DNA of 64,000 bases from Paenibacillus ginsengarvi (GCF_003626695.1 NZ_RBAH01000004.1:310001-374000); one strand, 5' to 3'; counted from the stretch's first letter, positions 56,556 through 64,000 are shown. The notes: generated by a model from the sequence alone, not told the origin. A program made the numbers and translations.

Positions 56556-56924
56556 ATGGACCTTTGCGGGGATAGAATTGCCTACTTAAGGGAGAAACGT
56601 GGCTTAACCCAAGAAGAGCTTTCTATAAAATTGGGGATATCACGCGCCTCACTATCCCATTACGAAACGAATCGGAGACAGCCCGATTACGAAACACTTC
56701 GTAACATTGCCAATTTTTTCGATATATCGCTTGACTATTTACTTGGCAGAACTAATAATCCGCAAACCGTTCTCGACAGAGATATCAGGGACTTTGTCGA
56801 TAGTTTGGAATTATCAGACGAGAAGATTTTAGAGAAATTCATGTTGACCATCGACGGCAGAAAACTTACTCCCGAGGAAGCAAAACGATTTATTGCATTT
56901 GTTAGAGCGGAGCGATCGATGTAA
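56556..56924 (+). CDS. Xre-family transcriptional regulator (PBSX Xre-like)
   Basis: 122 aa, start after AGGAGG with a 7-base gap. The helix-turn-helix spans residues 6-60: TQEELSIKLGISRASLSHYE is the two-helix core, followed by NRRQPDYETLRNIANFFDI and DYLLGRT. The recognition segment SRASLSHYETNRRQPDY is nearly the same as SRARYSHYENGRSEPDY of the B. subtilis PBSX repressor Xre (recalled). The C-terminal region has an acidic helix and DGRKLTPEEAKRFIAFVRAERS, seen in chromosomal Xre relatives. The Tat-exported beta-helix gene follows by 41 bp. It is the natural candidate to bind the GATAC-N5-GTATC dyads in this window. No phage genes are nearby. Confidence 0.92.
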   Translation: MDLCGDRIAYLREKRGLTQEELSIKLGISRASLSHYETNRRQPDYETLRNIANFFDISLDYLLGRTNNPQTVLDRDIRDFVDSLELSDEKILEKFMLTIDGRKLTPEEAKRFIAFVRAERSM

Positions 56925-56965
56925 TGCTATCGAATGTCTCATAGAAGAAATCGGAGGTGTTCTAC

Positions 56966-58453
56966 TTGTCAAACATTGATCAGAGAAAAATTACACGCAG
57001 GAAAGCTTTAGCCGCACTAGGTGTAGGAGGCATTGGACTGGTCGGATCGACATTTTTCCCCGGAAGCGCCAATGGTGAAGTCACTTCGGCCGACTCCCTA
57101 GCTTTACCGCATCTGCAGCAGCCCTGCATTGTAACAACAATCCATGATTTACGGTCCATTGTCGTCCCTAACGCAGATTCGGTCTATTATGTAAAGGATC
57201 CGGGTCAAGAAGGGTTCTTCTATTACGATCCCGCTGATAAAAGCTCTGTGGACGATACCGGCACCGTGCTTGTCTCCAAAATCACCGGCGCTAGATTTAA
57301 ACGAAATATCCCTAACGGGGTTCTCAATGTAAAATGGTTCGGAGCCAAAGGGAAAGGTAGTGTCGATGATACGGCAGCCATTCAAAACGCTATCGATGCC
57401 GCTAATAATTACCGCGGAGGTGTCGTTATCATTCCGAGCGGGGACTATTTCATTTCCTCCGCAATTCGTTATTACAGCTACAGTCATATTGTCGGCATGG
57501 GGAAGGTTTCTGTAAAAATTTGGAATAGAGGTTCCGATTATGCCTTTAAACCGCATGACAGTTCCATCATTACCCGTCATGCAAGCATCGAAAGTTTACG
57601 GATAACCGGTCATTCCGCAAATACCGGTGGAATATTAGTTCAAAACTGCAATGAATGCATATTTGAAAACATAGAGTTCGGACAAATCCCCGGCATTGGA
57701 CTGCATGTAATCGGCACCATTGGCGGCTGCTACTGGAACAATGTATCGCAATGTACATTCCTCGGAACCGCAGGAACTACTCATTCCATCAAATTTGACC
57801 AAAACTCCCTTGAGAATCGCCCCAATGCCAATAAGGTTCATCAGTGTGTCATATCGGGTGGTGATATCGGCATCGAAATCGTTTCTGGCGATACGATCAT
57901 CATAAGCGAAACCGGTATCAGCGATACGACCGGCCCCTGGCTTAAAGTCGGAGGAAATTCTTGCAAATTTATCGCCAATCGTTATGAAAACCACTCCGAT
58001 GGCGGCGGCATTATTCTTACTCCCACATCTTATGATTGCATTTTATTGGCTGAATCTTATACCGGTAAAGATAAATACACAGACTCGGGAAGAAACAATC
58101 TCCGTTTATCGACGAGTCTGGCTTTGCAGGGCTTATCCGTATATCGGCAATCCATTACGCCTTCCAATAATGCAAACGATTCCTTCGAGTTTGTACCGCA
58201 CCAATCATTCGCTGGCGACGTGATGAGAGTTTATACTAACGAAACAAAAACCAACAAAACTTTGACCATCGATAAGATGGGGAACATTACGACCAAAGGC
58301 TCGGTAAACTTAGGAGAAGGGACTTCGTTCCGACTGCCGAACTTACCTAACAATCCATCCGACCCTCAGAAAGGCACCATGTTTTTCGATACACGCATTA
58401 ACAAAATAAAAGTGTGGACTGGATCAAAATGGGAAACCGTAACCAGCTCCTAA
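56966..58453 (+). CDS. Tat-exported right-handed beta-helix protein (pectate-lyase superfamily)
   Basis: 495 aa from a TTG at 56966, with GGAGG 8 bases upstream. The N-terminus is a twin-arginine signal (ITRRKALAALGVGG). A Pectate_lyase_3 motif (WFGAKGKGSVDDTAAIQNAI, residues about 127-146) opens a parallel beta-helix. The C-terminal 40 residues (PQKGTMFFDTRINKIKVWTG) resemble tail-fibre ends of phages. It may cut or shape the exopolysaccharide outside the cell. It follows the Xre regulator by 41 bp and may be co-transcribed. Confidence 0.85.
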   Translation: MSNIDQRKITRRKALAALGVGGIGLVGSTFFPGSANGEVTSADSLALPHLQQPCIVTTIHDLRSIVVPNADSVYYVKDPGQEGFFYYDPADKSSVDDTGTVLVSKITGARFKRNIPNGVLNVKWFGAKGKGSVDDTAAIQNAIDAANNYRGGVVIIPSGDYFISSAIRYYSYSHIVGMGKVSVKIWNRGSDYAFKPHDSSIITRHASIESLRITGHSANTGGILVQNCNECIFENIEFGQIPGIGLHVIGTIGGCYWNNVSQCTFLGTAGTTHSIKFDQNSLENRPNANKVHQCVISGGDIGIEIVSGDTIIISETGISDTTGPWLKVGGNSCKFIANRYENHSDGGGIILTPTSYDCILLAESYTGKDKYTDSGRNNLRLSTSLALQGLSVYRQSITPSNNANDSFEFVPHQSFAGDVMRVYTNETKTNKTLTIDKMGNITTKGSVNLGEGTSFRLPNLPNNPSDPQKGTMFFDTRINKIKVWTGSKWETVTSS

Positions 58454-58464
58454 TCTTAGAAAAG

Positions 58465-58495
58465 ACCCGCCGGCGACTGGCCTGGCGGGTTTCCA
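58465..58495 (+). terminator. Hairpin after the Tat beta-helix gene
   Basis: ACCCGCC pairs with GGCGGGT around a GC-rich loop and is followed by TTTCC. The weak T tract lowers confidence. Confidence 0.6.
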
Positions 58496-58540
58496 TTTGG
58501 GCGACTTGCTTTCCAGTTCCCTGGCTTCCATATCGGGACT

Positions 58541-60196
58541 TCACCATTCAAATTTCAACAATTTCCCATCAAGCAACTCAAAGTCTTCATTCAAATTATA
58601 AGTATGGGTTGCCACTAATTTTTCCGTCCAATTCGGCTTTATTTCCGATATTGGCTTCTCTTTATAGTAATGCTCATTCAAAATCTCGACTTCATTGAAA
58701 ATGATCGAATACCCGTAATTAATCAAGCAATTTTGCGAGGGCCTTATTAGCTTACCATCCTTTTTCAATAAATTGCCGGCCGGTCGAGCATTGCCGGCGT
58801 CGGAGACGATTGGGTTCATCGGATGAGGTTTCCATTCGCCCAGTGGAGAATCTGAATAAAATAAATGAAGTTCGTCCAACGTGGAAGCCCCTTTCGAAGC
58901 AATGTTAGCAAAAAGCCAAAATTTATGATTGTACTCAACAATAGTTGTATCTACTGCTTTAATATTATTCATAATCACCTTCTCCAAAGTCCATTCCACC
59001 GGAAATTGGGTAGCTCGATACAATTCTATCGTTTTGTTTCCAGAAGATTCCGGAATCATGTAAATCTGGTCTTGCCATTCAAATAAAAATGGGTAGGACA
59101 AGTGATATGGGGTTTCAAGCACGACTTTCGGCTCGGAATACGTGTTGTTCTCAGGTTCGAATTCGATATAGGAGATAACCCCTCTCCCTAAACTATTTAT
59201 ATAATCCTCAAAAAATACATAATTCCTTCCATTCTTCATTAGAATAAAAGGATCAGCATAAAACCGTCCCGCAGGCGGTTTTATCATTTCGAACTTACTT
59301 TGATGCTTGTTTTTAAAAGCGATAAACCATTGCTCCTTCATGATCTTTAATTTGATTCTTAACCGTATTTGGTATAAGGTCAAAGATGATAAAAATTTGA
59401 TCATTTGCAAGTTTGACGGCATTTTAACTTTTTTAGTTGCAGGCTGGAACGATTCGTTGTACGTATCTAACGATGTAATATAATCCCAGCCTCTCGTATA
59501 AAGGTCGTTCAATCTTCTATGTACGAATTCAGACGCTTTCCAACAAGTTGCATTCCGATTCAAGAACAAGGAACGAAAGACCGTCGGTGATACCGATCGG
59601 TAAATGACTTTGCCATCGTTCGCGCGATTCGAGGTAATTTGCAAAGAAGTTTCCGTTCTCACGTTTTTCTCATAAATTTCCCAAAAAAAGGAATAACTCC
59701 TGTAATAATCCATAATATCATCGTGCTCATACGACCATACTCCATATTTCGCCAAATGAATCATATCTCTGCACATCGCAGGAAATCCAATTTTAACGAT
59801 AACGTCCAGTTTGTATTGTTTGATTGCGATTTGATCGAGATCGGGAATAATGCTAGTTTCTCCACCTCGATTTGGGCTCACAGACCGTATCTCCACATTT
59901 ACCTGTTTGAGCAATGGCTCGATCGACTTTGGCGCAAACGCATCGAATGGAACCCTTTTCCTGTGAAGTTTGTAGTCCAACTTGCAATAAGCGGAATACA
60001 AGAGACAGGAAAGTGTTGGCTTCCGCTTTGTTGAGGCGATCGATTTTACACTTTTCTCCTTTACGAGAACGATACAAAGCTCCATATGTTTCGAATAAAC
60101 GATGTCCGTAATAATCTTTTCTACCCAATTATGTACCGTTAAGGATTCGATCATGATACCGATCTTAAGACGCCCGTTGTTCGCTGCCGATTTCAA
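58541..60196 (-). CDS. Two-domain protein: formyltransferase-like N-terminus and beta-propeller transferase-like C-terminus
   Basis: 551 aa. The N-terminal 200 residues have a formyltransferase-like pattern (KIGIMIESLTVHNWV at the start, LDVIVKIGFPAM then YGVWSYEHDD), which in true formyltransferases carries an Asn-x-His near here; I do not see that motif complete. Residues about 290-540 form a beta-propeller of the GH43/glucosamine inositolphosphorylceramide transferase-like group, with repeats such as YADPFILMKNGRNYVFFEDY, YPFLFEWQDQIYMIPE and HKFWLFANI. Function is not established in bacteria. A very good promoter with an Xre-type operator precedes it. AT-rich. Confidence 0.75.
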   Translation of the reverse strand: MKSAANNGRLKIGIMIESLTVHNWVEKIITDIVYSKHMELCIVLVKEKSVKSIASTKRKPTLSCLLYSAYCKLDYKLHRKRVPFDAFAPKSIEPLLKQVNVEIRSVSPNRGGETSIIPDLDQIAIKQYKLDVIVKIGFPAMCRDMIHLAKYGVWSYEHDDIMDYYRSYSFFWEIYEKNVRTETSLQITSNRANDGKVIYRSVSPTVFRSLFLNRNATCWKASEFVHRRLNDLYTRGWDYITSLDTYNESFQPATKKVKMPSNLQMIKFLSSLTLYQIRLRIKLKIMKEQWFIAFKNKHQSKFEMIKPPAGRFYADPFILMKNGRNYVFFEDYINSLGRGVISYIEFEPENNTYSEPKVVLETPYHLSYPFLFEWQDQIYMIPESSGNKTIELYRATQFPVEWTLEKVIMNNIKAVDTTIVEYNHKFWLFANIASKGASTLDELHLFYSDSPLGEWKPHPMNPIVSDAGNARPAGNLLKKDGKLIRPSQNCLINYGYSIIFNEVEILNEHYYKEKPISEIKPNWTEKLVATHTYNLNEDFELLDGKLLKFEW

Positions 60197-60231
60197 AATA
60201 CTCCCCCCCCAATGTTGGTAGTTATAGCTTT

Positions 60232-60260
60232 ACAATATCATATGTTACATTTCGTATCAA
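60232..60260 (-). promoter_or_regulatory. Promoter with near-perfect Xre-type operator
   Basis: Minus strand TTGATA (60260-60255), 17 bp, TATTGT (60237-60232). GTTAC-ATTTC-GTATC (60244-60258), one mismatch from the dyad, covers most of the -35 and the upstream half of the spacer, the same layout as at 22387-22415. Confidence 0.7.
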
Positions 60261-60276
60261 CAAAACTCAATAATAA

Positions 60277-60304
60277 CGCAGCTATTCATAGAGATATAGC
60301 TGCG
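60277..60304 (-). terminator. Terminator after the leaderless beta-helix gene
   Basis: CGCAGCTAT pairs perfectly with ATAGCTGCG around 10 bases; TTATTATTG follows on the minus strand. Confidence 0.65.
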
Positions 60305-60329
60305 CATTCCCCGCTTGTTTGTTGTGGAA

Positions 60330-61142
60330 TCATACGTCTAACTGGTTCGTATTGTTGCCGCTTTGATTGATGACTCCATCACTAATGTTGGCTTTAACGA
60401 CTGAATGATGCGTTCCTTGACGCAAGTAAATAGGTGTTGCAATCGTATTTGCTACCACGCAGTGGTTCGTGCCGTATATGTCTAGATTTACTTTGGCTGT
60501 ACCACCGGCAATTCTATTTCCAAGCAATGATACTTTCCTGGACAACGGATTGAAAATGAAGCCGATCGTGTTGCAATTGCTGACCAAGGTTGTAGAGCAC
60601 CCCGCAAAATCGGCGAGCAGCCCGCCGCCGCAATCAACCGTGGTTACTTTTCTATCCCCGCCAGAAGGTGAATCCATCGGATATTTGATAGCCGGAAGTT
60701 GTTCCTTGTTTAATGTACCGAGATTGCATTTATCGATCGTGGAGATCATCCCGACCGAAGGAGCCGTGTACTCAATACAATACCCTGCGGTGTTTTTAAT
60801 TGTAATATCCGCTATTTTTTGACCCGAGCCGGATTCAATTATAATCCCTCTTCCTGTATACGTCTTTCCATTGCCTTCAAGAGTCAGTTGTGTAATTTGG
60901 GACCCGTTCTCCATCCGCACCATATCCCCGTTGAACCCTTTTAAAATGTACGATAAGCTTCCGATCCCTTTCAAAATATAACTATCCGGTATTGTTATTG
61001 TTGAGGTTATCTTATAGGTTCCTTTCGGAACAACCACACATCCCGTGCCGGCACTGAAAGCTTGTACAAATGCTTTTGTATCATCTGCTACTCCGTTTCC
61101 AACCGCTCCGTAATCAACTATATTAGCTTCGTAAGTCGCCAT
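60330..61142 (-). CDS. Leaderless right-handed beta-helix protein (pectate-lyase superfamily)
   Basis: 270 aa from the ATG at 61142, with AAGGAG 9 bases upstream. Begins directly with the Pectate_lyase_3 region (VDYGAVGNGVADDTKAFVQA), then CVVVPKGTYKI and regular helix repeats with glycine/asparagine turns. There is no signal peptide, unlike its partner at 56966. It could be an intracellular trimer, a phage tailspike-like relic or be exported by another path. AT-rich, with its own terminator. Catalytic residues cannot be assigned. Confidence 0.8.
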   Translation of the reverse strand: MATYEANIVDYGAVGNGVADDTKAFVQAFSAGTGCVVVPKGTYKITSTITIPDSYILKGIGSLSYILKGFNGDMVRMENGSQITQLTLEGNGKTYTGRGIIIESGSGQKIADITIKNTAGYCIEYTAPSVGMISTIDKCNLGTLNKEQLPAIKYPMDSPSGGDRKVTTVDCGGGLLADFAGCSTTLVSNCNTIGFIFNPLSRKVSLLGNRIAGGTAKVNLDIYGTNHCVVANTIATPIYLRQGTHHSVVKANISDGVINQSGNNTNQLDV

Positions 61143-61245
61143 TTCGGTCAACTCCTTGTTCATTATCTAATTGCTACGATATAATATGGAAAGCTATTAA
61201 AATGGTGCGTAGACTTTTATACCATTTTGGAGTCATAAAAGTTAT

Positions 61246-61272
61246 GGAGAGAAGCCCATACGACCTCTCTCC
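61246..61272 (-). terminator. Hairpin after the YunC gene
   Basis: GGAGAGA (61246-61252) pairs with TCTCTCC (61266-61272); on the minus strand ATAACTTTTATG follows. Weak T tract. Confidence 0.4.
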
Positions 61273-61279
61273 TCCCCCC

Positions 61280-61579
61280 TCACATCAACAGCAAAGCATC
61301 CCGCCCCTTCATGCCCGGCACGATGCCGAGCTTCTCCGCCTCGAACGTGACCGACTCGAGCGGCGCCTCCAACAGGTCGGCGATCGAGCGCACGCCCGTA
61401 GCTCGGCCGGCGATAATGCCGCGCTCCTTCAGCCTCTCGTTGAGCAGCGCCACATCGAGAGCGCCGCACATAATATACCCTTTATCGGTCGCAAGCGCGA
61501 TCAGGGATGTTTTCGGCAGCTCGACGGTGATGCCAATAACGGTACGACCTTCGAGTACGATCGGTTTTACCTCCATCAT
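61280..61579 (-). CDS. DUF1805 protein (YunC-like)
   Basis: 99 aa. The family pattern is present: VEL-KTSLIALATDKGYIMCGALDVALLNER, then GIIAGRATGVRSIADLLEAPLE and VTFEAEKLGIVPGMKG. B. subtilis YunC has the same fold and size; function is unknown. The homologue of its B. subtilis neighbour, yunD, is at 18786 in this window. Start after AGGGAG; a second ATG follows immediately. Confidence 0.9.
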   Translation of the reverse strand: MMEVKPIVLEGRTVIGITVELPKTSLIALATDKGYIMCGALDVALLNERLKERGIIAGRATGVRSIADLLEAPLESVTFEAEKLGIVPGMKGRDALLLM

Positions 61580-61759
61580 GTTCGTTCTGATCTCCCTTCG
61601 CCTGTAGTCCTACACTATATGCAGCCGGCCTACGGTTAGTCCGGTCGTTCGCCTACCGGTCCGGATAGCCATTACAGGCCACGGAAATCGTTACTTCCGG
61701 TACATTTTTTGTTATAATAAGGACTACTTACCTACTCGTGAATCTCGGGAAGTGAATAC

Positions 61760-62317
61760 GTGGGAACAAATCAATCGTCATTCGAGAAGAAACAGCATTT
61801 ATTTCGTCTGGAGGTCCTGATCGAGGAACCGACCCATACGCTGGCGCTGGCGGCGCTGCTGCAAGCGCTCAGTCATCCGAAGATCGAAGACTTTCGCATT
61901 GTGGAGGGGCTGCAGTTCGGCAAGCTGATCGAAAAAGCCGAAAGCGAGAGGAAGGCGCAGCCAATTCCGATACCGCCGGGGCAATCCGTTCCGGTCGGGC
62001 GCGCGCTTGAGCAGGCCAAAAACGGGAGCGGCATCGACAAAGCGAAGAAGGGTGTGCAGGCAAACACGGCAAAGAGCTCGGAGGGTCCTTCGCGGAATTC
62101 GGGCGATACCGGGCTGAATCTGGAGCATCTGATGAGGCTCAAGGAGAGCGGCACGCTCGTGCGGATTGTAGCGGTCAAAGGCAAAGGCGTCAAGCTCAGC
62201 ATACCGTGCCGCATCTTGAACTATGACAGCGACAACCAGCAGCTTACGATCTACCATGTCGACGAGCGAACCGTTTACTCCTTCAAGCTCAACGAGATTG
62301 AGGATATAACGACCTGA
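61760..62317 (+). CDS. Hypothetical protein with polar linker and small beta domain
   Basis: 185 aa from a GTG at 61760 with GGGAAGTG upstream. N-terminal residues 12-60 have an alternating pattern (LEVLIEEPTHTLALAALLQAL), then a Pro/Ser/Lys-rich linker of about 50 residues, then a C-terminal domain rich in beta strands (VRIVAVKGKGVKLSIPCRIL, LTIYHVDERTVYSF). The last part looks like a small OB or LSm-like barrel. No family is known to me. GC-rich, thus probably native. Confidence 0.75.
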   Translation: MGTNQSSFEKKQHLFRLEVLIEEPTHTLALAALLQALSHPKIEDFRIVEGLQFGKLIEKAESERKAQPIPIPPGQSVPVGRALEQAKNGSGIDKAKKGVQANTAKSSEGPSRNSGDTGLNLEHLMRLKESGTLVRIVAVKGKGVKLSIPCRILNYDSDNQQLTIYHVDERTVYSFKLNEIEDITT

Positions 62318-62449
62318 TCCGGCAGTAAGGTTTGTGACAGGTTGCAGCTTCGCAAGACAAGCCGCATTTTCGTCCCCGTGGTCGTTTGTCCAAGCAGTAG
62401 CTCGCCACACGCATAGTATGAGGTAGACTCGCGAAGGGAGGACTTCCTA

Positions 62450-62749
62450 ATGCAATCTACCGTCAAACGGCAAGACGTGAAGAAGCTCGTCGGCAAACGG
62501 ATTTATGCGGTTCGCAAGGACGGCGCTATCGTCACCGGACTGCTGCGGGGCATGAAAGGCAATCAGCTGATCTTGGAGCAATCGAAAGGCAAAACGGTGA
62601 AAACGAAAGCGTTCGTGCCTCTTGCGTTGTTCGATCTGCTCGCAATTGGGACAGCCGGCGGCTTTGGATTCGGTTCTGGATTTGGATTCGGTCCCGGATT
62701 CGGCCCTGGATTCGGTCCTGGATTTGGATTCGGCCCAGGCTTTTTCTAG
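62450..62749 (+). CDS. Small protein with LSm-like head and Gly-Phe-Pro repeat tail
   Basis: 99 aa, ATG after GGGAGG with an 8-base gap. Residues 1-67 (LVGKRIYAVRKDGAIVTGLL, then KGNQLILEQSKGKTVKTKA) look like a small beta-barrel of Sm or spore-coat type. The rest is a run of GFGFGxGFGPGF units, about 30 residues of glycine, phenylalanine and proline, a low-complexity tail that may self-associate. It may be a spore-coat or surface component; this is not proven. Confidence 0.7.
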   Translation: MQSTVKRQDVKKLVGKRIYAVRKDGAIVTGLLRGMKGNQLILEQSKGKTVKTKAFVPLALFDLLAIGTAGGFGFGSGFGFGPGFGPGFGPGFGFGPGFF

Positions 62750-62807
62750 TAATGTGAAAAGCTTCTTGATAGAAGCATTTCGATGAATTATGCTTTACCA
62801 ATAAACG

Positions 62808-62855
62808 AAAAAGACGGCGGGAGCGTGCATGATCGCAGCTCCCCCCGTCTTTTTT
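62808..62855. terminator. Bidirectional terminator between the GF-rich and DUF423 genes
   Basis: AAAAAGACGGCGGGAGC pairs with GCTCCCCCCGTCTTTTTT, with one mismatch, around a 12-base loop. Confidence 0.85.
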
Positions 62856-62861
62856 GTTTGT

Positions 62862-63236
62862 TTATCCCCGCTTGCGAACGCTGGCGGCGAGAAACGCCCA
62901 GCCGATCATAAGCGACACGCCGCCGAACGGAGTAATGATGCCGAGTTTGCTAATTCCTGTCACAGCCATCACATACAAGCTGCCCGAGAACAGCACGATG
63001 CCTGCGAGAAGGAAGACGGCCGCTCTGGCCGCAAGCTTCGATTCCCCCAGCTTGTCCGCAGCGAGGCCGATCAGAATGAGTCCCAGCGCATGGGCGATAT
63101 GGTACTGTACCCCGGTTTCATAAGCCGCGAGCATATTTGCATCGATTTTATCCTTGAGGCCGTGCGCGCCGAATGCTCCGATCGCGACCGCGAGCAGCAT
63201 GGCGATAGCTCCCCAGCTTACATATTTCCGAAGCAT
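62862..63236 (-). CDS. DUF423 family membrane protein (YwdK-like)
   Basis: 124 aa with four hydrophobic segments. The family start AIGAFGAHGLK, YETGVQYHIAHALGLIL and PFGGVSLMIGWAFLA are all present. Function unknown. The start lies after GGAGAGGAG. Single gene. Confidence 0.9.
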   Translation of the reverse strand: MLRKYVSWGAIAMLLAVAIGAFGAHGLKDKIDANMLAAYETGVQYHIAHALGLILIGLAADKLGESKLAARAAVFLLAGIVLFSGSLYVMAVTGISKLGIITPFGGVSLMIGWAFLAASVRKRG

Positions 63237-63348
63237 GGAACCGTTCTCCTCTCCGTTTGGTCTTATATGTCCAGCATAGCGGATCGCCCGCCGTAAAACC
63301 AGCGAACATTCGGTGACGTGCCGAAAGATCTAGATCTCACTATTTTTT

Positions 63349-63406
63349 GATACAATTTGACACAAAACTATTGGCTCGTCGGCCACAATCTGATACAATA
63401 CGTATC
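63349..63406 (+). promoter_or_regulatory. Two Xre-type dyads over a promoter
   Basis: GATAC-AATAC-GTATC (63392-63406) is perfect; GATAC-AATTT-GACAC (63349-63363) is imperfect. Their centres are 43 bp apart. TTGGCT (63371-63376), 17 bp, TACAAT (63394-63399) forms a promoter whose -10 lies inside the perfect dyad. Confidence 0.65.
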
Positions 63407-63448
63407 AACAACACATTCTCCCATTTCCGTACAAGGAGGGCATCTAAC

Positions 63449-63655
63449 ATGCCGCGCAAACGCGTCTACACGGACGAACAAAGACTCGAAAGACACCGCG
63501 AAGCAAGCCGCCGCTACCGCGAAGCGAATCTCGAAAAAGTAACCGCGTATAATAAACAATGGAAAATGGATAACTGGGAATATTACCGCGAATACAACCG
63601 CGAATATTTGCGCCGCTGGCGCCAAACCAAAAAAACGGGGCGGGCGACCAAATAA
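63449..63655 (+). CDS. Small basic helical protein with RRYREAN/REYNREY repeats
   Basis: 68 aa, start after AAGGAGG with a 9-base gap. Highly charged. Repeated units are RRYREANLEKV, YREYNREYLRRW and similar, all of the kind R-x-Y-R-E-x-N-x-E seen next to HNH-type endonuclease and phage proteins; here the repeat stands alone without a nuclease domain. Likely binds nucleic acid, but not proven. Controlled from a promoter with Xre-type dyads, so it belongs to the same putative regulon as the exopolysaccharide genes. Confidence 0.7.
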   Translation: MPRKRVYTDEQRLERHREASRRYREANLEKVTAYNKQWKMDNWEYYREYNREYLRRWRQTKKTGRATK

Positions 63656-63685
63656 GCGGAGTCCCTCTCAGTCCCTGCCTGGCTC

Positions 63686-64000
63686 TTACACGGAAGCAGG
63701 TCCAGGCATCCAACCGCGGCTGCGCAGCTCGGCCACGGAATCGCGGACGCACCGCTCCCCGTCTTCCCCGAAATATTCGAACGAGATGAAGCCTTCATAA
63801 CCGTTTGAGTATAACGCTTGACATACGCTTACATTATCTACGTCTCCGTCCAGAACAGGGGTCGGACGGCGCGTTTCGGGTGCATCCAGATTCCAGAAAT
63901 AGCTTTTCATGTGAACATGGTCGGTATACCCGTACAAAACGTGCAGCGCCTCCAGTTGATCGACGCGGTCCAGATACAGGTTGAATCCGTCGAAAATCAT
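63686..64000 (-). CDS. Sugar phosphate isomerase/epimerase-like TIM barrel (5' end beyond window)
   Basis: Only the C-terminal part, about 104 residues, is in the window. It shows GYTDHVHMKSY, then PTPVLDGDVDN and GYEGFISFEYFGEDGE, matching the second half of the xylose-isomerase-like barrel (IolE/Hyi group), in which His and Glu residues bind a metal. The reading frame is open through the right edge on the minus strand; the ATG at 64000 is internal to the fold, not the likely start. It probably isomerises a sugar or ketoacid derivative. Confidence 0.75.
   Translation of the reverse strand: MIFDGFNLYLDRVDQLEALHVLYGYTDHVHMKSYFWNLDAPETRRPTPVLDGDVDNVSVCQALYSNGYEGFISFEYFGEDGERCVRDSVAELRSRGWMPGPASV

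Noticed and set aside
56556-58453. Xre regulator plus tail-fibre-like protein as a prophage remnant
   Set aside because: No integrase, terminase, capsid or lysis gene is nearby, and the neighbours are polysaccharide genes. The phage likeness is limited to the repressor and the C-terminus of the Tat protein.
62640-62749. Short tandem DNA repeat in the GF-rich gene as a CRISPR-like array
   Set aside because: The units are 6-18 bp, in frame and encode GF/GP repeats; there are no spacers.

Overview
The window reads as chromosome from a spore-forming Gram-positive bacterium of the Paenibacillaceae (Paenibacillus/Cohnella-like). This rests on gene content: a cotJABC spore-coat operon, YtvI, YfkAB, YunC and YunD, a YesM/YesN-type two-component pair beside a sugar ABC transporter, copper-amine-oxidase-like stalk domains, and a SUF operon in the Bacillales order. 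Strong AGGAGG-type ribosome sites occur throughout, with many GTG and TTG starts. Most of the housekeeping DNA is GC-rich. The arsenic genes, the acyltransferase at 22.4 kb and the polysaccharide block (about 36.2-61.2 kb) are visibly richer in A and T, which suggests exchange by transfer. I saw no rRNA, tRNA, CRISPR array or intact mobile element.

Layout. 1-2.8 kb: arsR-arsB (arsB runs off the left edge) and a frameshifted YHYH/copper-amine-oxidase-like secreted protein. 2.8-4.6 kb: an SOS-controlled operon of an unknown 135-aa protein and a Y-family DNA polymerase. 4.6-5.9 kb: cotJABC. 6-12.8 kb: a carbohydrate ABC transporter and its divergent sensor kinase/AraC-type regulator. 12.8-22.3 kb: ytvI, a CNNM/CorC-type membrane protein, the radical-SAM protein YfkAB, an HD-GYP phosphodiesterase, uppP, a YunD-like nucleotidase, a MoaD-MoaE fusion and an NlpC/P60 lipoprotein. 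22.4-25 kb: a low-GC acyltransferase, then decayed DNA with an IS110-type transposase relic. 25-29.8 kb: sufCDSB, without sufU. 30-36.2 kb: a DUF1802 protein, a TetR regulator with an MFS drug exporter, Dps, and mtnK-mtnA.

36.2-56.5 kb: a Wzx/Wzy-type exopolysaccharide locus on the minus strand. It runs from a PilZ-like gene through Wzz, a BY-kinase-like ATPase, a PglF-like dehydratase, flippase, polymerase, glycosyltransferases, amidotransferase, epimerase and UDP-sugar dehydrogenase to a PglC-like initiating transferase, a PglE-like aminotransferase and a FemAB-like protein. The genes suggest a 4-amino-4,6-dideoxy-HexNAc initiating sugar, a HexNAc-uronic acid and its amide. 56.5-61.2 kb: an Xre-type regulator with a Tat-exported beta-helix protein, a two-domain transferase-like protein and a leaderless beta-helix protein. 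61.2-64 kb: YunC, three small hypothetical proteins, a DUF423 protein and the end of a TIM-barrel sugar isomerase.

The most interesting signal is a 15-bp dyad, GATAC-N5-GTATC. It has four perfect and four imperfect copies, all intergenic, and four lie in or over well-formed promoters. They front the acyltransferase, the transferase-like protein, the PilZ/exopolysaccharide operon, two small proteins that may be related, and a small basic protein near the right edge. The dyad matches the operator of the B. subtilis PBSX repressor Xre as I recall it, and the regulator at 56.5 kb has nearly the same recognition helix. I infer a phage-type repressor recruited to control surface-polysaccharide genes.
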